Made by a program: the position numbers and the translations under genes. The notes below the pieces were generated by a model. That model ran no database searches. It was given only the letters and a program-made list of their open reading frames with translations, and had not been told where the DNA came from. From Bacteroidales bacterium (GTDB taxonomy: Bacteria; Bacteroidota; Bacteroidia; Bacteroidales; F082): a stretch of 64,000 nucleotides of DNA. Positions within the stretch are counted from its first letter, which is position 1, and each line of letters starts with the position of its first letter. Of the stretch, positions 40,971 to 51,563 are shown piece after piece. The stretch lies in NCBI GenBank assembly GCA_017394865.1, contig JAFPWT010000002.1:1-64000 (forward strand), given 5' to 3'.

Positions 40971-42514
40971 TGTGCAGTTTCTTTTAGAATATTCTTGATA
41001 TCGTCGTTGACGATGCCCTGTCTCAATTGGTCAAGGACATCTTTGTGTTTGACTTCGAGGAGGCTAAGATATTGTTTCTCGAACTCGTGGACTTTTTCGA
41101 TAGGCACGTTGCTGAGCAGGCCGTTGGTGCCGCAGAAGATGACAGCGATTTGTTTCTCAACGGGCATCGGGCTGTATTGTGGCTGTTTCAGCAATTCCAC
41201 GTTTTTACGGCCTTTGTCAAGGATGGCAAGGGTAGCGGCATCGAGTTCTGCACCAAAGCGTGAGAAGGCCTCCATCTCGCGGAACTGGGCCTGGTCGAGT
41301 TTTAGGGTGCCGGCCACTTTTTTCATCGATTTGATCTGAGCATTGCCACCCACACGTGACACCGAGATACCCACGTTGATGGCGGGACGTACACCGGCGT
41401 TGAAGAGGCTGGTCTCAAGGAAGATCTGTCCGTCGGTAATGGAGATCACGTTGGTGGGGATGTATGCGGAGACGTCTCCAGCCTGGGTCTCGATGATAGG
41501 CAAGGCAGTCATGGAGCCACCACCTTTCATGATGTCCTTGATGGAGTCGGGGAGGTCGTTCATCTGGCGGGCTACGTCGTCATTTTTGATGATCTTGGCG
41601 GCGCGTTCGAGCAGACGGCTGTGGAGGTAGAAGATATCGCCAGGATAGGCCTCACGTCCTGGGGGACGGCGGAGGATCAGCGAGACTTCACGGTAGGCCA
41701 CAGCTTGTTTGGAGAGGTCGTCGTAGATGACCAACGCGTGACGGCCTGTGTCGCGGAAATATTCGGCGATGGCGGCACCGGCATAGGGAGCGTAGAACTG
41801 CATGGCTGCTGGATCGGATGCGGTGGCTGATACGATGATGGTATAATCCATGGCACCGTGGTCCTGTAGCGCCTTCACGAGGTTGGCGACGGTTGATCCT
41901 TTCTGGCCGATGGCCACATAGATGCAGTAGACAGGATCGCCGTTTTTGTAATTCTCGCGTTGGTTGATGATGGTGTCGATGGCGATGGCGGTCTTGCCGG
42001 TCTGTCGGTCTCCGATGATGAGCTCACGTTGTCCGCGGCCGATGGGAATCATGGCGTCGATAGCCTTGAGGCCGGTCTGCAAGGGCTCGTTGACGGGTTG
42101 GCGGTAGATGACGCCTGGGGCTTTGCGCTCCAATGGCATCTCGTAAGTGGCACCTTGTATGGGTCCCTTGCCATCGATAGGTCTTCCGAGTCCGTCGACC
42201 ACACGGCCCAACATGCCTTCACCAGCCAGCACCGAGGCGATGCGCTGAGTGCGGCGCACGGTCTCGCCTTCTTTGATGCCCTCGGTGGGACCGAGCAGCA
42301 CTACGCCGACGTTGTCTTCCTCCAAGTTGAGCACCACGCCTGTGGTGCCGTTCTCGAATTCTACCATTTCGTTGGCCTGCACACGGTCGAGGCCGTAAAC
42401 ACGGGCCACGCCGTCGCTGACTTGCAGCACTTTGCCGATCTCCTCAAACTGAGTCCGGTTGCTCAAATTCTCCAACTGCATCTTTAAGATGCTTGATATT
42501 TCACTCGCTTTCAT
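40958..42514 (-). CDS. atpA: ATP synthase subunit alpha
   Basis: Non-catalytic nucleotide-binding subunit of F1. The 518 residues contain Walker [12 protein letters not shown], the arginine-finger region ISVSRVGG and [28 protein letters not shown]. Normal length. It lies 6 bp after atpH on the minus strand. In this operon alpha is separated from beta by six genes, as is usual for Bacteroidales. Confidence 0.98.
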   Translation of the reverse strand: MKASEISSILKMQLENLSNRTQFEEIGKVLQVSDGVARVYGLDRVQANEMVEFENGTTGVVLNLEEDNVGVVLLGPTEGIKEGETVRRTQRIASVLAGEGMLGRVVDGLGRPIDGKGPIQGATYEMPLERKAPGVIYRQPVNEPLQTGLKAIDAMIPIGRGQRELIIGDRQTGKTAIAIDTIINQRENYKNGDPVYCIYVAIGQKGSTVANLVKALQDHGAMDYTIIVSATASDPAAMQFYAPYAGAAIAEYFRDTGRHALVIYDDLSKQAVAYREVSLILRRPPGREAYPGDIFYLHSRLLERAAKIIKNDDVARQMNDLPDSIKDIMKGGGSMTALPIIETQAGDVSAYIPTNVISITDGQIFLETSLFNAGVRPAINVGISVSRVGGNAQIKSMKKVAGTLKLDQAQFREMEAFSRFGAELDAATLAILDKGRKNVELLKQPQYSPMPVEKQIAVIFCGTNGLLSNVPIEKVHEFEKQYLSLLEVKHKDVLDQLRQGIVNDDIKNILKETAQCLA

Positions 42515-42520
42515 GGTGTC

Positions 42521-43072
42521 TTAATTATTATTCCACTTTCCGTTGTCCACTTTCAACTTCTCCAGTCGTCCTTTAATGCTCGCGTCCATGCGGTCGTGCT
42601 CGATGTCGAGGATGAATCCGCCGATGATGGTGGGGTCGATCTTCACATGAAGCTCGGTGTCGCAGTGAAAGGTCTGTTGCACATAGTTCCGGATGTTCTC
42701 CAAAGCCTTTTCGTCGGGTTCGATTGCGGTGGTGACGTCGGCACGAAGCAGTCGCTTTTCCTCACGGTACATCTCCTGGTATTTCAAGGCGATCAATAAG
42801 ATTCGGCTCTCGCGTTTCTTCTCGGTCACAAACTCCAAGAAATGAGCAAGACAGGGGTGTACTGGCTCACCGATGGCGGCATTCAGAAGTGCGATTTTCT
42901 TCTGACTGTCGATCATGGGGTTGGAGAGCGCTTCGTTGAACTGCTGGATAGCCAGACCGTAATTGCTGGTCAGCGATACCAGTTGCTGGTAGACCTCCGT
43001 CTCGCAGTGCTGCTCTATGGCAGTGCTTAACAGCGCCCGTGCATATCGTACCGAAATCTTCCCGTTGTCCAT
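42521..43072 (-). CDS. atpH: ATP synthase subunit delta
   Basis: Peripheral-stalk subunit linking F1 to the b dimer. The 183 residues show the OSCP/delta pattern: ISVRYARALLSTAIEQ at the N-terminus and IDPTIIGGFILDIEHDRMDASIKGRLEKLK at the C-terminus. Weak sequence conservation is normal; position between atpF and atpA supports it. Confidence 0.95.
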   Translation of the reverse strand: MDNGKISVRYARALLSTAIEQHCETEVYQQLVSLTSNYGLAIQQFNEALSNPMIDSQKKIALLNAAIGEPVHPCLAHFLEFVTEKKRESRILLIALKYQEMYREEKRLLRADVTTAIEPDEKALENIRNYVQQTFHCDTELHVKIDPTIIGGFILDIEHDRMDASIKGRLEKLKVDNGKWNNN

Positions 43073-43075
43073 AGC

Positions 43076-43579
43076 TTAGGCTTCTATCCGTGGTTGATTT
43101 TCTTTCAGAATCTCTTCGATGTAGCGGCTCTGCGCGTCTTTGTCGCTGAGCTCACGTTGTAGTAGTTTCTCGGCGATGTCGACCGAGAGGGTGATCACCT
43201 CGGCTTTGATTTGGTTCATCGCCTCTTCCTGTTCCTTCTGGATCTTCAGGCGGGCGTCGGTCACGATCTTCTCGGCTTCGGCGCGTGCCTCGTTGCGGGC
43301 CTCTTCGATAAGCTGCTTCTTCAGTTCCTGGCTCTCGTTGATGATGCGAACCTGCTCGGCCTGCTGCTCTGCCAGGGCCTTCTCTTTGGCGGCTTCAATG
43401 CCTGCCAATGCGTCGTTGGCCTCCTGCGCAGCCGTCAGCGAGTCGCTGATATGCTGGTTGCGTTTCGTCACTGCTCCCATGATCATGGGCCATCCGACTT
43501 TCGCCAGAATCAACAGGACGATGAGGAAGCCAATGAGCATCCAGATCATCAAACCGCTTTCAGGAAGAAAGAGTTCCAT
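43076..43579 (-). CDS. atpF: ATP synthase subunit b
   Basis: Peripheral stalk of Fo. The 167 residues have one N-terminal membrane segment (GLMIWMLIGFLIVLLILAKVGWP) and a long charged coiled coil (AEKIVTDARLKIQKEQEEAMNQIKAEV). Normal length. It precedes atpH by 3 bp. Confidence 0.96.
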   Translation of the reverse strand: MELFLPESGLMIWMLIGFLIVLLILAKVGWPMIMGAVTKRNQHISDSLTAAQEANDALAGIEAAKEKALAEQQAEQVRIINESQELKKQLIEEARNEARAEAEKIVTDARLKIQKEQEEAMNQIKAEVITLSVDIAEKLLQRELSDKDAQSRYIEEILKENQPRIEA

Positions 43580-43580
43580 G

Positions 43581-43829
43581 TTAGAGAACGGCTAAGATAC
43601 ACACGACGATGGCGAACAGGGTAGCGCCTTCCACAAGAGCACCAGCGATGATCATGCTGGAACGGACATTGGCGGCGGACTCGGGCTGACGGGCGATGGC
43701 CTCCATGGCTGATTTGCCGATGCTTCCGATACCCCAAGCGGCTCCGAAGACTGCTAATGCTGCTGCGATGGCTGTGATAGCAGGGACATATGAACCTGCT
43801 TCAAGTAAGATTGCTAAGATGTTTGACAT
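43581..43829 (-). CDS. atpE: ATP synthase subunit c
   Basis: Rotor ring subunit of Fo: 82 residues, two membrane helices joined by the polar loop ARQPE. The ion-binding carboxylate is the Glu in GALVEGATLF. The sodium-type residues are absent: the position of Gln in Na+-translocating c subunits is Ile (WGIGSIGK), and Gly replaces the Ser after Glu. A proton-coupled enzyme is therefore inferred. The gene is 1 bp from atpF. Confidence 0.97.
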   Translation of the reverse strand: MSNILAILLEAGSYVPAITAIAAALAVFGAAWGIGSIGKSAMEAIARQPESAANVRSSMIIAGALVEGATLFAIVVCILAVL

Positions 43830-43864
43830 AAGTTTAATTATTTAAAGATTTGATATTTAAAGAT

Positions 43865-44938
43865 TTAACTTTCTACTTCTTCTTGTTGCGCCATCCCGAT
43901 GAAAATCGAAGACAGCATGGTAAAAACATAAGCTTGGATATAGGCTACCAGACATTCGAGGGCGGTCATGAACACCATCATGATGATGGAAATGATCGAA
44001 GTGACGCCTCCCATGCTGGCACCGTACATGCCTCCAATGATGAAGATCAAAGCCATCAGTACCATGATGACGATGTGTCCCGCCAAAATATTGGCAAACA
44101 AACGAATCATCAAAGCGAATGGCTTGGTGAGCGTGGATACGAATTCTATGATGGGCATCAGAGGGATGGGGAACTTCAAAAATAGCGGCACATCGGGCCA
44201 TAGGATGTCTTTCCAGTAATGCTTGTTGCCGAAAATGTTAACCGCCACGTAGGTGCAGAATGCCAACACCAAGGTGATGGATAGGTTTCCGGTGACGTTG
44301 GCACCAAAGGGGAAGAAAGGAATCAGCCCGAAGAGGTTGCAGAAAAAGATGAAGAAGAACACCGTTAATAGATAGGGCGCAAACTTCGGGACTTTGCTCT
44401 TCGGGATGGAAGGGCTGATGATGCCGTCCAAGACCATGTAGGTGAGCCACTCCACTAATCCCTGATACTTTGTTGGTGTGCCCGTGGGGTTTTTCTTGTA
44501 TTTTCGGGCGGCAGGGAGGAAGAAAGCCAGCATGAAGCCACATACTAGGAAAATGCCAAAGGCGTTCTTGGTAAACGACAGGTCGAAAGGACGCTTGATC
44601 TCACCTGAGGCGGTACGCTCTATTAACTTGCCGGGATATTTTGGATCTGAAACTGGAGCGATGTAAAATCCTTTGTAAGTCTCACCTTCCTTTAGCTCGC
44701 AGACATGTTTCGACGAGAAACAATGCCATCCGCTCTCTTTGCTGTGGACGATGACGGGGAGCCATACGCACACGGGCTCGCCCTTGATTTCAGTGATATG
44801 GAAACAATAGCTGTCGCCAGTGTGACCGAAAATGAACGACTTCACATCCAATGATGTCTTCTCTTCTGCATGCAGCGGTGACGTGGCCGCAAACACCAGC
44901 AAAAGGAACAAGATCATATTTCGGAATTGAAATTTCAT
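43865..44938 (-). CDS. atpB: ATP synthase subunit a
   Basis: Stator channel subunit. The 357 residues begin with a signal-like segment (MILFLLLVFAATSPLHA) and an exported domain of about 110 residues with several Cys, absent from E. coli AtpB, and then five or more membrane segments. The essential arginine is in ALMIRLFANILAGH. The N-terminal extension is common in Bacteroidota. It overlaps the preceding small membrane protein gene by 4 bp. Confidence 0.96.
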   Translation of the reverse strand: MKFQFRNMILFLLLVFAATSPLHAEEKTSLDVKSFIFGHTGDSYCFHITEIKGEPVCVWLPVIVHSKESGWHCFSSKHVCELKEGETYKGFYIAPVSDPKYPGKLIERTASGEIKRPFDLSFTKNAFGIFLVCGFMLAFFLPAARKYKKNPTGTPTKYQGLVEWLTYMVLDGIISPSIPKSKVPKFAPYLLTVFFFIFFCNLFGLIPFFPFGANVTGNLSITLVLAFCTYVAVNIFGNKHYWKDILWPDVPLFLKFPIPLMPIIEFVSTLTKPFALMIRLFANILAGHIVIMVLMALIFIIGGMYGASMGGVTSIISIIMMVFMTALECLVAYIQAYVFTMLSSIFIGMAQQEEVES

Positions 44939-45333
44939 TTCGTTTGACGTTTCATATAATCCATAAAACAGTAGGTCTCAATGAATAACCCTAATAGATA
45001 AACAAATGCGGTAATGATCACGAAGGCCTTGGTGTCAATGTTTTTCTCAATATGTGGGGCAAGGAAGAAATAGAGCGCCACCATGACAATGGTGAGAGCG
45101 ATCTTGATTCCTTTGTAAAGATAGAGCCAAGTTTGCTTATGGACTTTTGCATCGATGTTTTTCTTCATCATGGGGCAGTAGAATGCGCTCAATGCCATGT
45201 AGAGGATGGGGGCGGAGACCATCCAAGGACTCCACCATTCCATCTGGCGGAAGAAGCAGAGAAGTACTGCTGCCGTCAGCAAGCCGACAAGGATAAAGAG
45301 GATAAGATATTTTGTGATCGATCCTTTTTTCAT
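44935..45333 (-). CDS. Small membrane protein in the ATP synthase operon
   Basis: 132 residues with four predicted membrane segments (about 8-27, 38-55, 74-92 and 103-122) separated by short basic loops. It overlaps atpC (upstream) and atpB (downstream) by 4 bp each, so it is embedded in the operon. AtpI, the c-ring assembly factor, lies next to atpB in other bacteria, and this protein has a similar size and topology. I see no decisive AtpI motif, so the equivalence is inference. Confidence 0.8.
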   Translation of the reverse strand: MKKGSITKYLILFILVGLLTAAVLLCFFRQMEWWSPWMVSAPILYMALSAFYCPMMKKNIDAKVHKQTWLYLYKGIKIALTIVMVALYFFLAPHIEKNIDTKAFVIITAFVYLLGLFIETYCFMDYMKRQTK

Positions 45334-45569
45334 GGTTCCGCGCAGATGATGATTTCGTTGTTGTGTTGTTCGCAGAAGCCGCCTTGGATGGCGAATTCGT
45401 GCTGTTCGTCGTTCATGTCGGTCAGCACCACCTTACCAGCTTCGAGGATGGCTACGATGGGGGCATGATGCTCCAGCATGGTGAAGGGTCCTTGCATTGA
45501 AGGCACGGTCACCTTTTGAACTTCGCCTTTAAAAAGACTGGCTTCCGGTGTGATGATCTCGACTTTCAC
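45330..45569 (-). CDS. atpC: ATP synthase subunit epsilon
   Basis: 79 residues, covering only the N-terminal beta-barrel domain (VEIITPEASLFKGEVQKVTVPSMQGPFTMLEHHAPIVAILEAG). The C-terminal helical domain present in E. coli epsilon is missing, as in other Bacteroidales, which suggests loss of epsilon-based ATPase inhibition. Start is GTG. It follows atpD by 22 bp. Confidence 0.95.
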   Translation of the reverse strand: MKVEIITPEASLFKGEVQKVTVPSMQGPFTMLEHHAPIVAILEAGKVVLTDMNDEQHEFAIQGGFCEQHNNEIIICAEP

Positions 45570-45591
45570 TTTTAACTCTTCACTTTTAACT

Positions 45592-47160
<1,569 letters not shown>

Positions 47161-47183
47161 TCAACAAAAAAAATGCAATTTGT

Positions 47184-47891
47184 TTAAAGTAGATCGTCCA
47201 TGGTGAATACCCCTGTTTTACCAACGAGGAACTGAGCAGCAGCCAGAGCTCCTAAGGCGAGTCCCTCGCGGCTGAAGGCCTCGTGGGTGAGCGTGATGCG
47301 ATCGGCCGAGGACTGGGCGGTAACGCTATGGATGCCAAATACTTCGCCTTCACGGGTGACCTCGATGGGCAACGTGTCGGCTGGATAAGGCTCGTTGATG
47401 CTCCAACTCTGGTAACGGCTGCTCTCAGCGATGATGTCGTTGGCGAGTTTGGCCGCCGTGCCACTGGGCTTATCGAGTTTATGGATGTGGTGCGTCTCGG
47501 ACAGCGACATCGAATAGCCATACAGCTCGGCAAACCGGGCCAGCTCCTTATTCATCCGGAACACCATATTCATCCCGATGCTGAAGTTGGGGGCATAGAA
47601 CAGGCTTTGCTTCTCTTCGAGACAGCGCTTCTTTACTTCGTCAAGGCGATCGTACCAAGCGGTGGTGCCTACCACGATGGGCAGATGGAGGTCAAAGCAT
47701 CGGTTGATGTTGGCAAAAGCCTGGTTGGGCTGGCTGAACTCGATGGCTACCTCGGCCTTTTTCAGCAGTTCGAGGCGCTCATTCCATTCCTGTTCATTGT
47801 CGATGGTAACGACGATCTCGTGGCCTTTGACGAGAGCGATACGCTCTACTTCGTGGCCCATTTTTCCGTATCCTAAAAGTGCGATTTTCAT
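47184..47891 (-). CDS. dapB: 4-hydroxy-tetrahydrodipicolinate reductase
   Basis: NAD(P)H-dependent step of lysine/diaminopimelate synthesis. The 235 residues have the Rossmann start IALLGYGKMGHEVE, VGTTAWYD and the catalytic signature SETHHIHKLDKPSGTA. Short relative to E. coli (273), but typical of the Bacteroidota form. Follows the DUF5683 gene by 1 bp. Confidence 0.96.
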   Translation of the reverse strand: MKIALLGYGKMGHEVERIALVKGHEIVVTIDNEQEWNERLELLKKAEVAIEFSQPNQAFANINRCFDLHLPIVVGTTAWYDRLDEVKKRCLEEKQSLFYAPNFSIGMNMVFRMNKELARFAELYGYSMSLSETHHIHKLDKPSGTAAKLANDIIAESSRYQSWSINEPYPADTLPIEVTREGEVFGIHSVTAQSSADRITLTHEAFSREGLALGALAAAQFLVGKTGVFTMDDLL

Positions 47892-47892
47892 G

Positions 47893-48468
47893 TCAAAAGT
47901 TAAGTGAAAAGGTGAGTCCCGTTTGCCGGCCTCCGAAGTAAGCGAAGTGAGGCGTCTCCTGGAGGGTGAAAGCGGGATCGATATGAAGACTTAAGTCGTC
48001 GCCAATATCGTAAGTGTAAAGATGTCCGTCGACGATGGCGTCGACAATGTTCAGGCCATACCATGCGGCCATGATGATGCAATACAACTCGAAGTCGCGG
48101 CGGTATGATTCCTTGTAACTCTGGAGCTGGCTGGCGTTGTAGTATTCGGCAAGCCGCAGGGCATCGTCGCTTGGCGTCACGCCTTCCTCGAGGTTGCCGG
48201 TCTTGTATTTATAGGCGGTGAGGAAAAGCCGGTAGTCGCTGTAGTTGCTATAAGCCATGTATCCGATGCCGCCGAATCCTGCGTAGATGATGGGGGTCTT
48301 CCACCATTTGTCGTTGTAGATCTGTCCTGATCCAGGCAAGACGGCCGACATGATGCCAGCCTTCTTGGCGCTGTGTTCCTTTTTAACTTCTTGGGCCTGT
48401 GCTGTCGCAGATAACAGCAGCACGAACCCTAGGCAGAGGGTGAGCCGTTGTAGGTGTCGGCGTGTCAT
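47893..48468 (-). CDS. DUF5683 family exported protein
   Basis: 191 residues with a signal peptide (LTLCLGFVLLLSATAQAQ) followed by AGIMSAVLPGSGQIYNDKWWKTPIIYAGFGGIGYMAY and a helical region. The GSGQxYN...WKxPxIY motif is the DUF5683 hallmark; the function is unknown, with two or three short membrane segments. It overlaps the parB stop by 1 bp (TAATG). Its place after parAB is conserved in Bacteroidales. Confidence 0.9.
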   Translation of the reverse strand: MTRRHLQRLTLCLGFVLLLSATAQAQEVKKEHSAKKAGIMSAVLPGSGQIYNDKWWKTPIIYAGFGGIGYMAYSNYSDYRLFLTAYKYKTGNLEEGVTPSDDALRLAEYYNASQLQSYKESYRRDFELYCIIMAAWYGLNIVDAIVDGHLYTYDIGDDLSLHIDPAFTLQETPHFAYFGGRQTGLTFSLNF

Positions 48469-49370
48469 TATTTCTTGCTGAATGACTCGATGATGCGGTT
48501 GAATTCCTCTTCGTTCTTGAAGTCGATGACCACGCTGCCTTGTCCCTTGAGGTTGCGTTTCACTTTCACGCGGGTGTTGAGGGCCTGTGAGAGCGTCTTG
48601 ATCTGGGCTTTGAAATGCTCAGGCAGGTAGTTGGTTTGCTTGCGTTGTTCTTTGTTCTCTTCGACGTCGCTTTTAGCTTTGCTGGCGAGATCTTCGGTCT
48701 GGCGCACGTTGAGCTCTTCTTCGATGATCTGCTGGAGGAGCTTGAGTTGGGTCTCTTTGTCGTCGATGTTGATCAAGGCGCGGGCGTGGGCCATGCTGAT
48801 GTGTCCGTCGCGCAGGGCGATCTGGATCTCGGCTGGGAGTTTCAGCAGACGCAGGAAGTTGGCGATGGCGGAGCGGCTCTTGCCGACTTTCTCGCTCAGC
48901 TGTTCCTGGGTGAGGCTGCATTCGTCGATGAGGCGCTGGTAAGAGATGGCCACCTCGATGGCGTTGAGGTTCTCGCGGTGGATGTTCTCGATGAGGGCGA
49001 GTTCCAGCATCTGCTCGTCGTTGGCGATGCGGATGAAGGCCGGGATTTTGGCCAGGCCGGCGAGTTTGGAGGCTCTCAGGCGGCGTTCGCCTGAGATGAG
49101 CTGGTAGCGGTTGTAGCCGAGCTTACGAACGGTGACGGGCTGGATGATGCCTTGCTCTTTGATGGACTGAGCCAGCTCCTGCAACGCTTCTTGGTCGAAC
49201 TCGGTGCGCGGCTGGAAGGGGTTGGCCTCGATGCGGTCGATGTCGATCTCGGCCACGGCGCCGGCCACGTAGTCACCGCTGATGTCGCGGCTGGTGATAT
49301 CTGTTTCGGGACTTTCAAGGATGGCGTCAAGACCACGCCCCAGTCCTCTGTTTTTCTTGTTGTCTGCCAT
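48468..49370 (-). CDS. parB: Chromosome partitioning protein ParB
   Basis: CTP-dependent clamp that loads at parS and spreads on DNA. The 300 residues include GRGLDAIL, ANPFQPR, YQLISGERRLRASKLAGL (CTPase/Arg patch), NIHRENLNAIE, an HTH region (LTQEQLSEKVGKSRSAIANFLRLLKLP) and a C-terminal dimerisation tail. It follows parA by 3 bp. No parS palindrome (TGTTTCACGTGAAACA-like) was seen within this window. Confidence 0.97.
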   Translation of the reverse strand: MADNKKNRGLGRGLDAILESPETDITSRDISGDYVAGAVAEIDIDRIEANPFQPRTEFDQEALQELAQSIKEQGIIQPVTVRKLGYNRYQLISGERRLRASKLAGLAKIPAFIRIANDEQMLELALIENIHRENLNAIEVAISYQRLIDECSLTQEQLSEKVGKSRSAIANFLRLLKLPAEIQIALRDGHISMAHARALINIDDKETQLKLLQQIIEEELNVRQTEDLASKAKSDVEENKEQRKQTNYLPEHFKAQIKTLSQALNTRVKVKRNLKGQGSVVIDFKNEEEFNRIIESFSKK

Positions 49371-49373
49371 GGA

Positions 49374-50150
49374 TTATTTCTGATTGATATGATTCTTCTC
49401 CAGTATCTCTCTGGCTAAATTCAGGTAGTTGATGGCGCCTATCGAGCCGGCGTCGTGCATGATAATGGTCTTGCCGAAACTGGGTGCTTCGCCGAGACGG
49501 GTGTTGCGGTTGATGATGGTGTCGAACACCATGTCCTGGAAGTGCATCTTCACCTCTTCGACGACCTGCTTGGAAAGGCGCAGACGGGTGTCGAACATGG
49601 TGAGCAGGATCCCCTCGATGTCGAGGTTGGGGTTCAGGCGGGTCTGCACAATCTTGATGGTGTTGAGCAGTTTGCCCAGCCCCTCAAGGGCGAAGTATTC
49701 GCACTGCACGGGGATGATGACCGAGTCGGCCGCGGTGAGGGCGTTCACGGTCACGAGACCCAGCGAGGGCGAGCAGTCGATGATGATAAACTCGTATTCG
49801 TTTTTGACTTTGTTGAGGGTCTTGCGCATCATCTGCTCCCGTTCGGGAAGGCTGATCATCTCGATCTCAGCGCCCACCAGATCGATGTGGGCGGGGAGGA
49901 GATACAACCCGGGAGTCTCGGTCTCAGCGATAACATCGTGAGGATCGTTGCCGTTGATGATGCATTCGTAGATGCTGGTTTCAACCTGCTTGGGGTTGAT
50001 GCCTACGCCTGAAGTGGCGTTGGCTTGCGGGTCGGCGTCGATTAAAAGTGTCTTATGATCGAGGACAGCGAGGCTGGCGGCCAGATTGATGGCCGTAGTG
50101 GTCTTGCCGACGCCGCCTTTTTGGTTGGCGATTGCTATGATTTTACCCAT
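49374..50150 (-). CDS. parA: Chromosome partitioning ATPase ParA
   Basis: Walker-type ATPase that drives chromosome segregation with ParB. The 258 residues carry the deviant Walker A IANQKGGVGKTTTAINLA, DADPQANAT and IIDCSPSLGLVTVNAL. The ATG at 50150 (MGKIIAIAN) is chosen over an upstream in-frame start. First gene of parA-parB-DUF5683-dapB; -7 box TACTTTTG at 50184-50177. Confidence 0.97.
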   Translation of the reverse strand: MGKIIAIANQKGGVGKTTTAINLAASLAVLDHKTLLIDADPQANATSGVGINPKQVETSIYECIINGNDPHDVIAETETPGLYLLPAHIDLVGAEIEMISLPEREQMMRKTLNKVKNEYEFIIIDCSPSLGLVTVNALTAADSVIIPVQCEYFALEGLGKLLNTIKIVQTRLNPNLDIEGILLTMFDTRLRLSKQVVEEVKMHFQDMVFDTIINRNTRLGEAPSFGKTIIMHDAGSIGAINYLNLAREILEKNHINQK

Positions 50151-50176
50151 GTCGGAATTCAAAATTAATGAGGTAG

Positions 50177-50184
50177 CAAAAGTA
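50177..50184 (-). promoter_or_regulatory. -7 box of parA
   Basis: TACTTTTG on the minus strand fits TAnnTTTG; it lies 26 bp upstream of the parA ATG. Confidence 0.6.
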
Positions 50185-50223
50185 CGTCATTTGGGTGGGA
50201 ATGTTGTTTTCTGCTGATAAAAG

Positions 50224-50252
50224 TTATCAACAACGGGGTTGATTGTTGATAA
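50224..50252. repeat. Inverted DnaA-box-like 9-mers upstream of parA
   Basis: TTATCAACA (50224-50232) and TGTTGATAA (50244-50252) form a perfect inverted pair around an 11-bp centre that holds another GTTGAT. TTATCAACA differs from the DnaA box TTATCCACA at one base. It could be a protein-binding site or a hairpin. Confidence 0.6.
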
Positions 50253-50282
50253 AAAAAGAGGCCGCATTTTCGATGCGGCCTC
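50251..50282 (-). terminator. Intrinsic terminator of the PUR-family gene
   Basis: Perfect 10-bp GC-rich stem (GAGGCCGCAT, 5-nt loop, ATGCGGCCTC) followed on the minus strand by seven T, 22 bp after the stop of the PUR-family gene. Confidence 0.93.
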
Positions 50283-50303
50283 CGAAGTCTTTTTCGGATG
50301 GAA

Positions 50304-50654
50304 TCAGAGATTCTTGTCCAGATCGTCAAACCATTTGTCGATGCCGTCTTCGCTGTGGCTGGCAGGCTCTTCGTTATAGTCCTCGGGGTACTCGCCGGTC
50401 TCAATGAAGTTGATGGCGTCGCCAAGAGCCTTCGACACCTTCTGGAAGTCCTCCTTGTAAAGGAAAATCTTGTGCTTCTCGTAGAAGAAACGATTCTGGT
50501 CGTTGTCGAAACGGCGCTTGCTTTCCGTTATGGTGAGGTATTTCTCATCGTTTTTCGTTGTTTTCACATCAAAGAAGTAGGTTCTCTTTCCTGCTCTGAC
50601 TGCCTTCGAGAACAGATCTCCCTTCTCATTCATCATTTCATTTTCTTCCATCAT
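50304..50654 (-). CDS. PUR family nucleic-acid-binding protein (DUF3276)
   Basis: A 116-residue small cytoplasmic protein with a PUR-alpha-like beta-alpha module (GDLFSKAVRAGKRTYFFDVKTTKNDEKYLTITESKR, then YEKHKIFLYKEDFQKVSKALGDAINFIE) and an acidic tail. PUR-family repeats bind single-stranded nucleic acid, and Bacteroidota carry this short form. The start is ATG 50654 (or the adjacent ATG at 50651), after the TATCTTTG box at 50693-50686. A strong terminator follows the gene. Confidence 0.9.
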   Translation of the reverse strand: MMEENEMMNEKGDLFSKAVRAGKRTYFFDVKTTKNDEKYLTITESKRRFDNDQNRFFYEKHKIFLYKEDFQKVSKALGDAINFIETGEYPEDYNEEPASHSEDGIDKWFDDLDKNL

Positions 50655-50685
50655 ATCTTTTCTTTTTAAAGTTTGAAAAATCGCA

Positions 50686-50693
50686 CAAAGATA
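50686..50693 (-). promoter_or_regulatory. -7 box of the PUR-family gene
   Basis: TATCTTTG on the minus strand, 31 bp upstream of the ATG; divergent to the box at 50707, with 13 bp between. Confidence 0.65.
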
Positions 50694-50706
50694 AAACATT
50701 TTCTGC

Positions 50707-50714
50707 TATCTTTG
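50707..50714 (+). promoter_or_regulatory. -7 box of the exonuclease operon
   Basis: TATCTTTG, 26 bp upstream of the ATG at 50741. Confidence 0.65.
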
Positions 50715-50740
50715 CAAACAGATAAAAATATTTTTAGTCC

Positions 50741-51559
50741 ATGGAACTGAATCTGAAACGACCTATTGTTTTTTTCGACCTGGAGACTACAGGTCTGAAT
50801 ACTACCCACGACCGTATTGTTGAGATCAGCATATTAAAGGTGAATACCGATGGCACCGAGGAACAGCGTACTTGGCTGCTCAACCCCGAGATGCACATCT
50901 CCGAGGAAGCGACTTCGGTGCATGGCTACACTGACTTGTTGGTGGCCAACCAGCCGACTTTCCGTGAGAAAGCGCCTGAGATCGCACGTTTTATCGGCAA
51001 TGCCGACCTAGCGGGTTACAACATCCTGAAGTTCGACCTGCCGATGCTTATGGAGGAGTTTATCCGTGTGGACTGGGAATTCGACCTGAAAGGCCGCGAC
51101 TTCATTGATGTGATGAACATCTTCATGAAGATGGAGCCGCGTACGCTGAAAGGGGCTTATCGCTTCTTCTGCCACGCCGAGCTTGAAGGAGCCCACGGCG
51201 CCGGGGCCGATACCAAGGCTACTTACGAGGTGCTGAAAGCAATGCTCGACAAATATCAAGGGGTTGAATACGAGGACTCAAAAGGGGTGCGCTCGCAAGG
51301 CCCCGTCAACGATATGAAGGAACTGTCGCACTTCTCGGCGCATCACCAGAACGCCGACCTCTCGGGACAGATCATCTTCGATGCCGAAGGGAAAGAGGTG
51401 TTCCAGTTTGGCAAACACAAAGGGAAACGCGTGGAGGATGTGTTCCGTGTCGAGCCTTCCTACTATTCCTGGATGATGAACAGCGATTTCCCGCTCTATA
51501 CCAAGAAACTCATTACTGCCATCAAACTCCGCATGGGTGGTAAAGCAGCCCATTTCTGA
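50741..51559 (+). CDS. 3'-5' exonuclease, DnaQ-like (DEDDh)
   Basis: A 272-residue nuclease with exonuclease motifs I (FFDLETTGL), II (YNILKFDLPML) and III with the histidine (HGAGADTKATYEV), so all four acidic residues and His are present. The C-terminal 50 residues (FQFGKHKGKRVEDV, YYSWMMNSDFPLYTKKLI) form a small module also found in exonuclease X-like proteins. It probably trims single-stranded 3' ends in repair or proofreading. First of the exonuclease-FAH-tricorn genes, all on the plus strand. Confidence 0.93.
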   Translation: MELNLKRPIVFFDLETTGLNTTHDRIVEISILKVNTDGTEEQRTWLLNPEMHISEEATSVHGYTDLLVANQPTFREKAPEIARFIGNADLAGYNILKFDLPMLMEEFIRVDWEFDLKGRDFIDVMNIFMKMEPRTLKGAYRFFCHAELEGAHGAGADTKATYEVLKAMLDKYQGVEYEDSKGVRSQGPVNDMKELSHFSAHHQNADLSGQIIFDAEGKEVFQFGKHKGKRVEDVFRVEPSYYSWMMNSDFPLYTKKLITAIKLRMGGKAAHF

Positions 51560-51563
51560 TCCT

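Noticed and set aside
43581..43829. Sodium-coupled ATP synthase c subunit
   Set aside because: The Gln and the Ser/Thr following Glu that define the Na+ site are Ile and Gly here.
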